64,000 nucleotides of DNA from Phycisphaerales bacterium. Lineage in GTDB: Bacteria > Planctomycetota > Phycisphaerae > Phycisphaerales > UBA1924. Below are positions 23,126 to 32,171 of the stretch, piece after piece. The notes under the pieces were generated by a model. The model was not told the origin of the DNA and did no database searches. It saw nothing but the letters and a program-made list of their open reading frames with translations. The number at the start of each line of letters is the position of its first letter. Within the stretch, counting starts at the first letter, position 1. Location of the stretch: contig JADLFW010000019.1 of assembly GCA_020849615.1 (NCBI GenBank), forward strand, positions 1 through 64,000, in the 5' to 3' direction. The translations under genes were made by a program, and so were the position numbers.

Positions 23126-24982
23126 ATGTCCACCGCCCATTACGACCCCGTCGAGATCCTCGGCCAGCGCTTCCGCGCTGCCATCGCCGCCGCCTTCCCC
23201 GAAGCGGCCGACGCCGACCCTCTCATCACCGCCACCAAGAACACCGCGCTCGGCGACTTCCAGTCCAACGCCGCCATGCCCCTCGCCAAGCGAGTCGGCA
23301 AGCCCCCCCGCGACATCGCCGCCGCCATCGTCGCCAAGGCCGACATCGGCGACATCGCCGAGCCCCTTACCCCAGCCTCGATCGCCGGGCCCGGCTTCAT
23401 CAACATCCGCCTCCGCCCCGACACGCTCGCCTCCTACCTCGCCCACATCGACTCCCCCACCCTCGGCGTCCCGCCCCCTCACCCGCGCGAGACCATCGTC
23501 GTCGACCTCTGCGGCGTCAACCTCGCCAAGGAGATGCACGTCGGCCACCTCCGGGCCACCATCATCGGCGATGCCCTGGCCCGCACCTTCGAACGCCTCG
23601 GCCACGAGGTGAAGCGCCAGAATCACCTCGGCGACTGGGGTCTCCCCATCGCCATGGTCACCGGCAAGATCAAGGACCTCGCCGAGGCCGGGCAGCTCAA
23701 CCTCGACACTCTCAAAATCGATGACCTCGACCGCTACTACAAGGCCGCCCAGCGCGACTGCGCGGCCGATGAAGCCGGGCTGCGCGCGGTCCACCGCTTC
23801 GGCCTCGGCCCCAAGGCCCTCGCCGAACTCGAGGAGCAGGTCAACGGCGCCCGCGAAGCCACCACCCGGGCCAAATCCACGCTCCTCAAGCTCCAGGCCC
23901 ACGACCCCACCACCTACAGCATCTGGAAACGCATCGCCGACCTCACCGTCGAGGCCTGCGTCACCACCTGCGCCCGCCTCCACGCCAACGTCCGCCCCGA
24001 GCACACCGCGGGCGAATCGAGCTACTCCGAGGAGCTCGGCCCGGTCGTCGAGGACCTGGTGAAGCGCGGCATCGCCGAGGAATCCGAGGGTGCGCTCGTC
24101 ATCCGCGTCGAAGGCATCGAGGAACCCTGCATCATCCGCAAATCCGATGGCGGGTTCCTCTACGCCACCACCGACCTTGCGGCGATCCGCCGCCGCGTCG
24201 GAAAGCTCGGCGGCGACCGGCTCATTTACTGCGTCGATGCCCGCCAGAGCCTCCACTTCAAGCAGGTCTTCGCCGCCGCCGACAAGGCCGGGTACACCCT
24301 CAAGAAGGATGGCGGCCGGGCCCGGCTCCAGCACGCCGCCTTCGGCATGGTCCTCGGCGATGATGGCCGCCCCTTCAAGACCCGCTCCGGCGAGAACATC
24401 CGCCTCATGGCCCTCATCGATGAGGCCCGCGACCGCGCCCTGGCCGCCGTCACCCAGCGCAGCCCGGACATGCCCGAGAATGATCGCGCCACCATCGCCG
24501 AGGCCGTCGGCGTCGCCGCCATCAAGTACGCCGACCTCTCCAACGATCGCGTCAAGGACTACATCTTCAACTTCGACCGCATGCTCGCCTTCGAGGGCAA
24601 TACAGGCCCGTACCTGCTCTACGCCCTCGTCCGCGTCCGCAGCATCTTCCGCAAAGCCGCCGAGCGCGGGCTCGACGCCGGAGCCGCCTGGAAGTCCGCG
24701 CCGCTGGTGCTCGGCGCCACGCAGGAGAAGCTCCTGGCCCTGACGCTCCTCCGCTACGCCGGCACCCTCGATTCGGTCGCCGAGTCCCTCGAGCCCCACC
24801 GCCTCTGCCAGTACCTCTACGACCTCGCCGGCGCGTTCAGCTCGTTCTTTGATGCCTGCCCGGTGCTCCAGGCGCCCGATGAGGCCACCCGCAACTCCCG
24901 CCTGCGCCTGTGCGACCTCACGGCCCGGGTGTTGGCCGACGGACTGACCGTCCTGGGGATCCCGCCCCTGGACCGCATGTAG
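23126..24982 (+). CDS. argS: Arginyl-tRNA synthetase
   Basis: The 618-residue protein is full length for class I ArgRS. It shows the N-terminal tRNA-binding domain, the HIGH-type motif HVGH at residues 138-141 in the context GVNLAKEMHVGHLRATIIGDALA, the QNHLGDWG loop and, near residue 415, the KMSKS-equivalent GRPFKTRSGE. A C-terminal helical DALR anticodon-binding domain ends in the PVLQAPDEATRNSRLRLCDLTARVLADGLTVLGI pattern. It charges tRNA-Arg with arginine in the cytoplasm. The start ATG has no SD and lies just after a -10 element. Only one copy is seen. Confidence 0.97.
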   Translation: MSTAHYDPVEILGQRFRAAIAAAFPEAADADPLITATKNTALGDFQSNAAMPLAKRVGKPPRDIAAAIVAKADIGDIAEPLTPASIAGPGFINIRLRPDTLASYLAHIDSPTLGVPPPHPRETIVVDLCGVNLAKEMHVGHLRATIIGDALARTFERLGHEVKRQNHLGDWGLPIAMVTGKIKDLAEAGQLNLDTLKIDDLDRYYKAAQRDCAADEAGLRAVHRFGLGPKALAELEEQVNGAREATTRAKSTLLKLQAHDPTTYSIWKRIADLTVEACVTTCARLHANVRPEHTAGESSYSEELGPVVEDLVKRGIAEESEGALVIRVEGIEEPCIIRKSDGGFLYATTDLAAIRRRVGKLGGDRLIYCVDARQSLHFKQVFAAADKAGYTLKKDGGRARLQHAAFGMVLGDDGRPFKTRSGENIRLMALIDEARDRALAAVTQRSPDMPENDRATIAEAVGVAAIKYADLSNDRVKDYIFNFDRMLAFEGNTGPYLLYALVRVRSIFRKAAERGLDAGAAWKSAPLVLGATQEKLLALTLLRYAGTLDSVAESLEPHRLCQYLYDLAGAFSSFFDACPVLQAPDEATRNSRLRLCDLTARVLADGLTVLGIPPLDRM

Positions 24983-25215
24983 CCGCGAAGCAAGAGCCCC
25001 GGGTCTTCTCCGCCCGCTCCGCGCCTCCACGCTCTCTTCTCGGGAGCCATCCAACCGTGTTCTTCAGTGGCGGTTCCCTCAGAGGCTCCCCGTGGCCCTG
25101 CGTGTTTCCACTTCGCCACGGCCGCCGTTGCCCCCACGCCACATGAACACACCCCCACCCCCGCAATCGACACGTTTTTCACATCCCCTTCCCTCGGCAC
25201 CCCGTTTGTAGGACA

Positions 25216-25608
25216 ATGGGCCCGGTGGGAGACCGCGCCCGCAAATCCCTGCTCCTCCTGGTTCTCGGGCCCGCGCTCATCGGGCTGAGCGGCTGCAACA
25301 CGCCCATCGAGCGCCGCCCGCTCGCCGATGCCTACGTCGGCGAGGCCGGCGGAAGCTGGGCCGCCGTACTCCCCACGCCGCAAGTCATCGCGATGGCCGG
25401 CGAAGGCACCCCCGAGAACAGCCCCGACTTCGCCCGCCGCGACTACGCCCTGGGCATCGCCGCCGCCGACAATCTCCCGCCCGGCTCCTGGCCCGACGAC
25501 ACCCGCCCCAGCCTCGACCGCCAGCGTCGCATCACCCTCTCGACGCAGTCGCAGACCGTCATCTACTTCCGCCCTGCCGGGCCGTCGAGCGGCTGGGGCA
25601 GCCGGTAA
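25216..25608 (+). CDS. Small lipoprotein, 130 aa, unknown function
   Basis: A lipoprotein signal peptide ends in LIGLSGC (Cys at about residue 27). The mature part is about 100 residues, rich in Pro, Asp and Arg, with a beta-strand piece RQRRITLSTQSQTVIYFRP near the end. No family was recognised. It is encoded alone between argS and the convergent fibro-slime gene. The ATG at 25216 has a weak site upstream. Confidence 0.55.
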   Translation: MGPVGDRARKSLLLLVLGPALIGLSGCNTPIERRPLADAYVGEAGGSWAAVLPTPQVIAMAGEGTPENSPDFARRDYALGIAAADNLPPGSWPDDTRPSLDRQRRITLSTQSQTVIYFRPAGPSSGWGSR

Positions 25609-25703
25609 CCCCATCAACCTCGGCGCCGCCAGCCACCAACCGCCCGCGCCCCAGCGATGGCGCCCTCCGGCTCCGTCACCCCGACACGCCGCGCTTCCCC
25701 AAA

Positions 25704-25734
25704 GAAAAACGCCCGTCCGGCGTGGCCCCGGGCG
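25704..25734 (-). terminator. Rho-independent terminator for the fibro-slime gene
   Basis: On the leftward strand a CGCCCG...CGGGCG hairpin (arms 25729-25734 and 25710-25715 with a GC-rich inner part) is followed by a run of T (25704-25708). It lies about 50 bases downstream of the stop at 25786. Confidence 0.7.
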
Positions 25735-25785
25735 GGCGGGAACATCCGGGGTCGGATCAGCCCCGGGCGTGGATTGGTCGAAGGA

Positions 25786-26712
25786 TCAGTCGAAGATGCC
25801 GGTCGTCATGGGCATCGTCACGCTCTTGAGCACCAGCGTCGTGTCGATCCGGCAGTTGGACTGTGTGCGGTGACGCTCGGCGAAGAAGAAGCTCAGCTTG
25901 TACTCCTGCTTGTCGACCAGCCAGTCCAGCCGGTCCAGCTCGATCGTCTGGCTCACCGCGCTGTGCACACCGCCGATGTCGATCACCAGCTTGCCGTCGA
26001 TGAACACCCACACATCGTCGTCGCCCGTGAAGGTGAACACCTGGCCCTTGCCCTTCTCGAACACGAACTCGGTCTGCAGCTCGTACGTGAAGTGGAAGTT
26101 CTTGTCGCCGCCCGCCGAGTTGCCGAACAGCTCGGCGTTGATCGGGAAGAACCCGCCCTTGGACGAATACGCGCTGTCGAGCTTGTCGTCGAAGGTGTAG
26201 ATGTTCGTCCCCGTCTGCCGCTTCAGCTTCACCGTCAACTGCTTCGACAGGTTGACGCCCGTGCTGTCGCGGAACCAGGACTGCAGCGAATCACCGGAGG
26301 TCACCGCGCCGCCCGCGGTGGATGATTTGTTCCCCGCCTGGTCGCCCGACTTGGCGGAGATGTAGCTCCGCGGGCTGATGATGTTGCGGCCCGCCGCATC
26401 CTTCCACTGCGTGCCCACCTTGTAGCCGGTGGACTTGAACACCGGCTTGCCGTCGCTGTCCAGCTGGTCCTGCACCAGGCCCATGTAGTGCCCGAAGCCG
26501 GCCGTGGGGTCCCGCTCGAAGTCGGGGTGACCGCCCGACACCGACTTCTCCCGGAAGTCGCGGATCACGCCCGTCAGCGACAACTCACCCGGGAGATGCG
26601 CGTACGGGTCGGAACCGGCCCGGCTCACGCTGGGCGCCACGGTCAGCACCGAACCCGCGACCGCGAACATGCCCAGCACCTTCGACACGCTGTTGATCCC
26701 TCGAGAGCCCAT
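25786..26712 (-). CDS. Secreted fibro-slime domain protein
   Basis: The 308-residue product has a signal peptide (VLGMFAVAGSVLTVAPSVSRAGS). The mature protein begins with a SLTGVIRDFREKS motif and ends with the diagnostic fibro-slime core FTGDDDVWVFIDGKLVIDIGGVHSA near residue 240, the same PA14-like fold seen in fibrobacter slime and some Dictyostelium proteins. This fold often binds carbohydrate or mediates adhesion. The region between contains a basic stretch KLKRQTG. A GGAGGTGGTGAAC site fixes the start. Divergent from murA, it is monocistronic with its own terminator. A surface or extracellular adhesin role is inferred. Confidence 0.8.
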   Translation of the reverse strand: MGSRGINSVSKVLGMFAVAGSVLTVAPSVSRAGSDPYAHLPGELSLTGVIRDFREKSVSGGHPDFERDPTAGFGHYMGLVQDQLDSDGKPVFKSTGYKVGTQWKDAAGRNIISPRSYISAKSGDQAGNKSSTAGGAVTSGDSLQSWFRDSTGVNLSKQLTVKLKRQTGTNIYTFDDKLDSAYSSKGGFFPINAELFGNSAGGDKNFHFTYELQTEFVFEKGKGQVFTFTGDDDVWVFIDGKLVIDIGGVHSAVSQTIELDRLDWLVDKQEYKLSFFFAERHRTQSNCRIDTTLVLKSVTMPMTTGIFD

Positions 26713-27071
26713 GTTCACCACCTCCACATCGCGGCCCGTGAGGGCCCGGACCTCGTTGCACGGACGGCTGTTCCCCGCCGCCCGCGTGCGTCCAACCACA
26801 CCCCCCGAAGGTGCGATTCGCACGCCACCCCGACAACCATTCAGGTCACCAACCCCCGTCAACCCCTGACGGTCGCGCGGGCCGCACCGCCTGTGACCCC
26901 GCCCCCCGCCGCCGCCACGCCCCGACCAACACCCCCGCCACGCCCCCGCCGCCCGCACGGACCCAAAAAAACCGACTTCGAAGGCGGCACTCCCCGGTGT
27001 CCGATGTAAAATCGCCGCGCGCGGGAACTCGACCCCACCCACTCCCGCCGGGCCACGGAGGGCGCCTTCCT
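26713..27071. other. Divergent intergenic region of 359 bases between the fibro-slime gene and murA
   Basis: No gene was found. It must contain both promoters. A TAAAAT hexamer at 27007-27012 could be the -10 element of murA. The stretch from 26830 to 26960 is unusually rich in C on the top strand. No operator-like repeats were seen. Confidence 0.5.
27007..27012 (+). promoter_or_regulatory. Possible -10 element of murA (TAAAAT)
   Basis: The only AT-rich hexamer in this GC-rich stretch lies 59 bases upstream of the murA ATG. No good -35 element was found at the right distance, so support is weak. Confidence 0.3.
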
Positions 27072-28400
27072 ATGGATACGTTCATCATCGAGGGCGGTCG
27101 GCGGCTCTGCGGCCGCATCCGCGTCAACGGGTCCAAGAACTCGGCCCTGCCCATCATGGCCGCCGCCCTGCTCACCCGCCACCCGGTGAAGCTCCGCGGC
27201 GTCCCGGACCTCGCCGACATCCGCAATATGCTCCGCCTCCTCGCCGAGCTGGGCTGCCATCGCACCAACGAAGCCCCCGGCGCCCCCGACCTCTCCACCC
27301 TCATCCTCCACAGCGATGATGAGTCCCAGTCGCACGCCCGCTACGACATCGTCCGCACCATGCGGGCCAGCATCTGCACCCTCGGCCCCCTCATCGCCCG
27401 CCGCGGCTACGCCAAGGTCTCCATGCCGGGCGGGTGCGCCATCGGCGACCGCCCCGTCGACCTCCACCTCCGCGGCCTCTCCGCCTTGGGCGCCCACATC
27501 ACCCTCGAGAACGGCGACATCGTCGCCAAGGCCCCCCCCGGCGGCCTCCGCGGCGCCACCATCTTCCTCGGCGGGCCGTTCGGCTCCACCGTCCTGGGCA
27601 CCGCCAACGTCATGTCCGCCGCCGCCCTCGCCAAGGGCACCACCGTCATCGAGTCGGCCGCCTGCGAGCCCGAGGTCGTAGACCTGGCCCGGCTCCTCAA
27701 TGCGATGGGCGCCCGGATCTCCGGCGCCGGCTCCCCCCGCATCACCATCCAGGGAGTCCCGGAGCTCGGGCCCGTCGATCACACCGTCATGCCCGACCGC
27801 ATCGAGGCCGGCACCTTCATCATGGCCGCCGCCATCACCAACGGCGACCTCACCATCGAGAACTGCCCCATCGATGCCCTCCTGGCCGTCACCGACCGCC
27901 TCACCGCCGCCGGTGTCTACGTCCAGCCCGCTCAAGGCTCCCCCGATGATGGCCTGCACGCCTCCGTCCGCGTCACCTGCGACCGCGTCCTCAAGCCCGT
28001 CGAGGTCACCACCCAGCCCTTCCCCGGCTACCCCACCGACCTCCAGGCCCAGCTCATGGCCCTCCTCTGCATCGCCGATGGCAACTCCGTCATCACCGAA
28101 CGCATCTTCCCCGAACGCTTCCTCCACGTCGCCGAGCTCGCCCGCATGGGCGCCCGCCTCTTCCGCCAGGGCCCCACCGTCATCATCTCCGGCGTCCGCC
28201 ACCTCATCGGCGCCCCCGTCATGGCCTCCGACCTCCGGGCCAGCGCGGGCCTCGTCCTCGCCGGCCTCGCCGCCCAGGGCACCACCTACGTCAACCGCGT
28301 CTACCACCTCGACCGCGGCTACGAAAAAATGGAAGAACGGCTCCGGGCCGTCGGCGCCTCCATCCAGCGCATCGACGAGAAAGAAGCCGCGGAGCACTAG
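27072..28400 (+). CDS. murA: UDP-N-acetylglucosamine 1-carboxyvinyltransferase
   Basis: The 442-residue enzyme has the expected inside-out alpha/beta barrel. The N-terminal NGSKNSALP contains the substrate-binding Lys22 and Asn23. The flexible loop has the catalytic Cys at residue 122 in GGCAIGDRP, the residue alkylated by fosfomycin; this version keeps Cys rather than Asp, so sensitivity is predicted. A C-terminal stretch GTTYVNRVYHLDRGYEKMEERLRAVGA is typical of the family. It catalyses the first committed step of peptidoglycan synthesis in the cytoplasm, relevant because planctomycetes were long thought to lack a normal wall. ATG at 27072 is preceded by a weak site. Confidence 0.95.
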   Translation: MDTFIIEGGRRLCGRIRVNGSKNSALPIMAAALLTRHPVKLRGVPDLADIRNMLRLLAELGCHRTNEAPGAPDLSTLILHSDDESQSHARYDIVRTMRASICTLGPLIARRGYAKVSMPGGCAIGDRPVDLHLRGLSALGAHITLENGDIVAKAPPGGLRGATIFLGGPFGSTVLGTANVMSAAALAKGTTVIESAACEPEVVDLARLLNAMGARISGAGSPRITIQGVPELGPVDHTVMPDRIEAGTFIMAAAITNGDLTIENCPIDALLAVTDRLTAAGVYVQPAQGSPDDGLHASVRVTCDRVLKPVEVTTQPFPGYPTDLQAQLMALLCIADGNSVITERIFPERFLHVAELARMGARLFRQGPTVIISGVRHLIGAPVMASDLRASAGLVLAGLAAQGTTYVNRVYHLDRGYEKMEERLRAVGASIQRIDEKEAAEH

Positions 28401-28436
28401 AGACTCAACGCGCAGGAATCAGAACAGCCCACATCC

Positions 28437-28597
28437 GGGCCGACCTGTCTTTGCTCCTTCTGCGCACTCAGCGAACTCTGCGTTCAAATCTCAACCACGA
28501 ACGAACGCAGACACGCCACCACCACCCGAAGATCTCAGAGCCACGCGCCTCAACGCCCGCTCCGGGTCCCTCTGGTTCCCTCTGATCCCTCTGTGTT
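28437..28597. repeat. Degenerate short tandem motifs of the CCTCTG / CTCTGCG type
   Basis: Three near-identical 10-base units of the form TCCCTCTG(G/A/T)T lie at about 28566-28597. A second block upstream (28449-28483) alternates TTTGCTCCTTCTGCGC, ACTCAGCG, AACTCTGCG. Similar intergenic CTCTG repeats occur in unrelated bacteria and have no known role. Confidence 0.5.
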
Positions 28598-28618
28598 CGA
28601 TTTCTTCCGGATCCGCGT

Positions 28619-28996
28619 TCACCCGCGGCTCTTCTTCTGCTCCAGCCGATCCAGCGCCAGCGACGCCATCACCGCGATCGCCAGCCCGCCTATCAGCAAC
28701 CACCACCGGTCCCTCGGCACCTTCACCCCGAACCACCCATCCGGCGCGCCCCACGCCGCCAGGTGATACCCCACCAGCAGCAGCGACAGCCCGATCACCA
28801 GCCGCGTCGGCTCGCTGAAGCGGTCGCGGAAAGAGCCACCCCCCTGCATCCCCTCGGCCGGGCCCGCCTCCTCCGCGCCGACCTCTTCCATCCCGCTCTC
28901 GCCGGGCCCACGGTCCTCCGCGTACACCCGCCGCCCCCACAGCATCCACAGCCCGGCGCACAACACCCCGGCGCCCGACACCATCGCCGCGATCAT
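28619..28996 (-). CDS. Small membrane protein, 125 aa
   Basis: Hydrophobic segments lie at the N-terminus (IAAMVSGAGVLCAGLWMLWG), in the middle (RLVIGLSLLLVGYHLAAWG) and at the C-terminus (RWWLLIGGLAIAVMASLAL), giving about three membrane spans separated by an acidic loop. No family was recognised. The called ATG at 28996 has no SD; a CTG 18 bases upstream in frame would give a start beginning LKLDAS right after a GGAGGGG stretch, so the true N-terminus may be slightly longer. It follows the MEMO-like gene on the same strand. Confidence 0.45.
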   Translation of the reverse strand: MIAAMVSGAGVLCAGLWMLWGRRVYAEDRGPGESGMEEVGAEEAGPAEGMQGGGSFRDRFSEPTRLVIGLSLLLVGYHLAAWGAPDGWFGVKVPRDRWWLLIGGLAIAVMASLALDRLEQKKSRG

Positions 28997-29066
28997 CGAT
29001 GCATCAAGCTTCAGCTGCGCCCCTCCCCCACTCCGTCACCCTGTCACGCCGTCACTCCGCACTTCC

Positions 29067-30431
29067 TCAGTTCATCACCATCGATGCGCTGCTCACCAGC
29101 CCCATCCCCTCCTGGTCCATCGCCGCCGCGTAGTTCAGGATCCGGATGCTCGTCGGCTCCACGATCCGCACCGCCGCCACCATGTTCCCGATCGAGCACC
29201 ACCGCGTCGGGTTCTGCTGCCACGACATCGCCGCGATCAGCTCATCGGTCTTCTTCTCCGCCAGCAGCTGCAGCATCTCCCGGTCGTGCTGGAAGATCTT
29301 GTTCCGCGCCTGCTCCGCCTCCGCCGCATCCCCCGCCAGCGCCTGCTGGTCGCCGAACGCCGGGCCCATGTGCGACAGGTCCGCCGATGACACCACCAGC
29401 GTCCGCCCCGGCATCTCCGCGATCGCCGCCTTCATCGCCTCCACGAACGGGTTGAAGCCCAGCCCCCGCCCGTCGTACGACTCCCCGTTGCTCACCGTCG
29501 GGTCGTGCACCAGCGCGCCAAACACCTTGCAGAAGTTCCCCGCCTCATCCTTCCCCAGGCAGTGCTGCACCCACGCGATCTGCAGCTCGATCGAGTGCTC
29601 CCGCTCGTGGTCGTACCGGTTCGCGAACAGCCGCCCGGTCTGCTCTTCGCCCAGCCGCCGCCGCAGCGTCGCCACGAACTCGCGATCCAGCTCGCACACC
29701 CCCAGCGGCGTCTGGTACCCCTTGTCGCACCCCACCACCCCCGTCCCCTCGCCGAAATGGTTCGTCCCCAGGATGATCACCCGGTCGGGCCGGTCCACCA
29801 CCCGCATCCGCCCCCACGCCGCCGCGTAGTTCAGCCACCCCCTCGGGTAATCCACGTGCGGCACCACCACCGCCTTGGGCAGCTCATCGAAACTCGGCTT
29901 CTCCGCCTTCTCAAGCGTCTGGTTCATCCACTGGTCGAACACCTCCCGCAGCTTGCCGGGCCCGTGCTCCTTCACCGCCGCATCCCGCTCCTGCTGCGTC
30001 GCGTTCTCCCCCAGCGTCTGCCCCACCACCGAATCCAGGAACGCCGCGCTCGTCGCCGGCGGCAGCACCGATGAGCTGTCGAACTCCTGCCGCATCTTCG
30101 CCTGCATCGTCTCGAACACCGGGCCAAAGAGCAGCCCGGCCTCATCCAGCTGCGCGATGAATCCCTCCAGGATCGGCCTCGTCAGCCCCCGCCCCACCGC
30201 CCCCACGATCTCATCCAGCGTCCGCTCCCCGTTCATGTGCGGCAGGATCGCCTGCACCGCCGGCGGCACAAACACCACCTTGTCCGAGATCTGCCGCGCA
30301 TCGGCCAATCCCAGCACCATCTGCTCCCCCATCCGGGCCGGGAACCCGCGGATCGCCCGCAGCTTGGGCCGCTGCTGGTGCGCTGCGCCGGGATCAAAAA
30401 CAGGAGTCGCCGAAGGCTCTGGAGTCGTCAT
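29067..30431 (-). CDS. MEMO-family (AmmeMemoRadiSam system protein B-like) protein with an N-terminal helical extension
   Basis: The C-terminal 270 residues of this 454-residue protein match the MEMO fold: VVVPHVDYPRG, VIILGTNHFGEG, and the metal-site-like DHEREHSIELQIAWVQH. In known AmmeMemoRadiSam clusters this unit occurs with an AMMECR1 domain and a radical SAM protein, but neither is adjacent. The first 180 residues are a different unit: a winged-helix-like domain (FVPPAVQAILPHMNGERTLDEIVGAVG), resembling PqqD-type peptide chaperones, then helices. The start ATG lies 6 bases after a -10-like TACGCT, so it may be leaderless. The biochemical role is unknown. Confidence 0.75.
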   Translation of the reverse strand: MTTPEPSATPVFDPGAAHQQRPKLRAIRGFPARMGEQMVLGLADARQISDKVVFVPPAVQAILPHMNGERTLDEIVGAVGRGLTRPILEGFIAQLDEAGLLFGPVFETMQAKMRQEFDSSSVLPPATSAAFLDSVVGQTLGENATQQERDAAVKEHGPGKLREVFDQWMNQTLEKAEKPSFDELPKAVVVPHVDYPRGWLNYAAAWGRMRVVDRPDRVIILGTNHFGEGTGVVGCDKGYQTPLGVCELDREFVATLRRRLGEEQTGRLFANRYDHEREHSIELQIAWVQHCLGKDEAGNFCKVFGALVHDPTVSNGESYDGRGLGFNPFVEAMKAAIAEMPGRTLVVSSADLSHMGPAFGDQQALAGDAAEAEQARNKIFQHDREMLQLLAEKKTDELIAAMSWQQNPTRWCSIGNMVAAVRIVEPTSIRILNYAAAMDQEGMGLVSSASMVMN

Positions 30432-30437
30432 GAACCA

Positions 30438-30443
30438 AGCGTA
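30438..30443 (-). promoter_or_regulatory. -10 element TACGCT (leftward) before the MEMO-like gene
   Basis: Six bases separate this hexamer from the ATG at 30431. No SD is seen. It is the same hexamer as before argS and the gene at 20685. Confidence 0.4.
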
Positions 30444-30665
30444 GGCCGCAACGCTCCCGACCCCCGCGCACCCCTCCCACCCGCCCAACTCGCGATCAGA
30501 CTTCCACAACATTGTGGATTGAACACCCGAGCTCAAAACTTCCCCGCAAGTCCCCCGGTTTCTCACGCGCGCGGGCCGACCTTGCGGCTCTCCTCTACAC
30601 AGCGCCGACGGCATGTTCCGTTCACCGCGGCCCGGACCGTCAGCACACCTCCGGAGGACAGTCCC

Positions 30666-31682
30666 ATGTCACTGTGGTCGCCATTCCGCGCGTACCGAAC
30701 AGCCCATCCAGATAACTACCACATGTGGCTCTGCTTCCTCGGCTGGCTCCTGCTCTTCGCCGTCGGTGTCTCCGCGCCCTCCGAGCCCTTCCGCACCATC
30801 CTCGTCAGCATCATCACGCAGACCAAGACCGCCGCCGGGTTTGATGTCAAGCCCATCGCGACCCCCGCGCCGGCCGGCCCGGCCAACCCCACAACCCCAG
30901 GCACACCCGCAAACCCGGCCCGCGATGCTCAGGCGATCGCCGGGCCCGTCCCCGCAAGCCCCGACACCGCAGCGCTCACACGCACGGCCGCGTTCACCCT
31001 CGCATCAGGTTCGCCCATCCTCGAACCGCTCAAGTCGCCGCGGCCTCCCGACGCCGAGAACTCCGCGGGTGAATCAGCCGAGCCCAAGGCTGCGCCAACA
31101 CAGCCCGCCGCCGGCGCTTCACCCACCCCCGGCTGGTCCTGGCCCGTGCGCATCGCCGCCGTCGCCCCGCTCGTCCTGGCCGTGTTCGTGACGTTCACAC
31201 CCACCAACCTGCTGCTGCTCTGCTGCTTCAGCGCAGCCCTGGGCTCGTACGCTGTACGCCTCATCCCGCAGGCCTTCGACGCCGCCGCCGCCCCCGCGAC
31301 CGGCTCGTCGAAGTCGCGCCCGGCCGAGCCGCCGCCCGAGCCCCCGGGCGTGCCCGCGGTGATCGCGATGCTCCACGGCCTGATCGTCTTCGCCGCCGCC
31401 GTCGCCGGGCTGATCGTCGTCCAGGGTGAGTTCCAGTGGGACCAGACCCGCGGCGACCTCTACCTCCGCCTCGCCGCCACCGTCACCATCGTCAGCATCG
31501 CCGCCGGCACCAACCGCCACTTCGTCCGCGACCTCGCCCAGGCCTTCATGCCCTTCCGGGCCGGCCAGAACCTCTCAGGTCCCCGAGGGGCCGGGCCGGG
31601 CCCCGGACCGGGGGGTGGAGGCGTGGGTGGGGGTGGGGGTGGGGGCGCTGCGGCGATCGCCGGGGCGGGCGGCCCGGACTGA
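30666..31682 (+). CDS. Multi-pass membrane protein with a Gly/Pro-rich tail, unknown function
   Basis: A 338-residue product with one N-terminal span (YHMWLCFLGWLLLFAVGVSAPSE), a Pro/Ala/Thr-rich linker of about 100 residues, then spans at IAAVAPLVLAVFVTF, LLLLCCFSAALGSYAV, VIAMLHGLIVFAAAVAGLIVV and LRLAATVTIVSIAAG. It ends in a cytoplasmic GPGPGPGGGG tail. No family was recognised. GGAGGACAGTCCC precedes the ATG. A strong hairpin follows the stop. Confidence 0.5.
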   Translation: MSLWSPFRAYRTAHPDNYHMWLCFLGWLLLFAVGVSAPSEPFRTILVSIITQTKTAAGFDVKPIATPAPAGPANPTTPGTPANPARDAQAIAGPVPASPDTAALTRTAAFTLASGSPILEPLKSPRPPDAENSAGESAEPKAAPTQPAAGASPTPGWSWPVRIAAVAPLVLAVFVTFTPTNLLLLCCFSAALGSYAVRLIPQAFDAAAAPATGSSKSRPAEPPPEPPGVPAVIAMLHGLIVFAAAVAGLIVVQGEFQWDQTRGDLYLRLAATVTIVSIAAGTNRHFVRDLAQAFMPFRAGQNLSGPRGAGPGPGPGGGGVGGGGGGGAAAIAGAGGPD

Positions 31683-31694
31683 AGAAAACCTCGG

Positions 31695-31724
31695 AGGTCT
31701 CCGCCGGGCCCGCCGGCGAGACCT
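31695..31724 (+). terminator. Stem-loop after the membrane protein gene
   Basis: AGGTCTC...GAGACCT arms with an inner GCCGG...CCGGC stem (one bulged C) form a strong hairpin 13 bases after the stop codon. No T-run follows directly, so termination is likely but not certain. Confidence 0.5.
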
Positions 31725-31770
31725 GATTCCCCGCCTGTTTTCACCGCGTGGACCGTCCGGAACCCGCGCC

Positions 31771-31776
31771 TATACT
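31771..31776 (+). promoter_or_regulatory. -10 element TATACT for the gene at 31813
   Basis: A good -10 hexamer lies 37 bases upstream of the ATG. The -35 region (about 31748-31753) is poor. Transcription should begin near 31783. Confidence 0.4.
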
Positions 31777-31812
31777 CTCCGCCCATCGCTGGTCAACGGA
31801 GGTTCTGTCGCC

Positions 31813-32142
31813 ATGGCGTCCCTGAAACTCGACTCCCTGAAGCCCGGTCAGCCCATCCGCTGCACCATCGCCAAGCTGCCCCGCACCGATGACCAGCGCG
31901 ACACGCTCAGCCGGCTCATGCGCAACGATCCCGACAACCGCCGGGCCCTCCGGAAGAGCCAGCGCCTCCGCCGCCAGAACATGCTCGTCTACAACCGCGG
32001 CAACCGCGACTGGACCAGCCGCAAGACCGTCGGCAAGATCGTCATCGTGAAGCCGGGCGAGTCGTGGTCCATGCACTACACCCCCGATCTGGCCCCCGAT
32101 TTCCGCAATGTCGAGGCCTTCATCGACATCGCCTCCGCCTGA
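31813..32142 (+). CDS. Small basic protein, 109 aa, unknown function
   Basis: The ATG follows a GGAGG site. The product is rich in Arg and Lys: LKPGQPIRCTIAKLPRT, then LSRLMRNDPDNRRALRKSQRLRRQN, then a beta-like NRDWTSRKTVGKIVIVKPGESWSMHY and an acidic end. The basic helical middle suggests nucleic-acid binding. It is transcribed separately from its neighbours, judging from its own -10 element and the hairpin upstream. No family was recognised. Confidence 0.5.
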   Translation: MASLKLDSLKPGQPIRCTIAKLPRTDDQRDTLSRLMRNDPDNRRALRKSQRLRRQNMLVYNRGNRDWTSRKTVGKIVIVKPGESWSMHYTPDLAPDFRNVEAFIDIASA

Positions 32143-32171
32143 ACGGACGCCCCTCGCCGCCCCCTCGCAGC

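Noticed and set aside
31600-31660. G-rich tract (possible G-quadruplex)
   Set aside because: It encodes the Gly/Pro tail of a membrane protein; nothing else supports a separate function.
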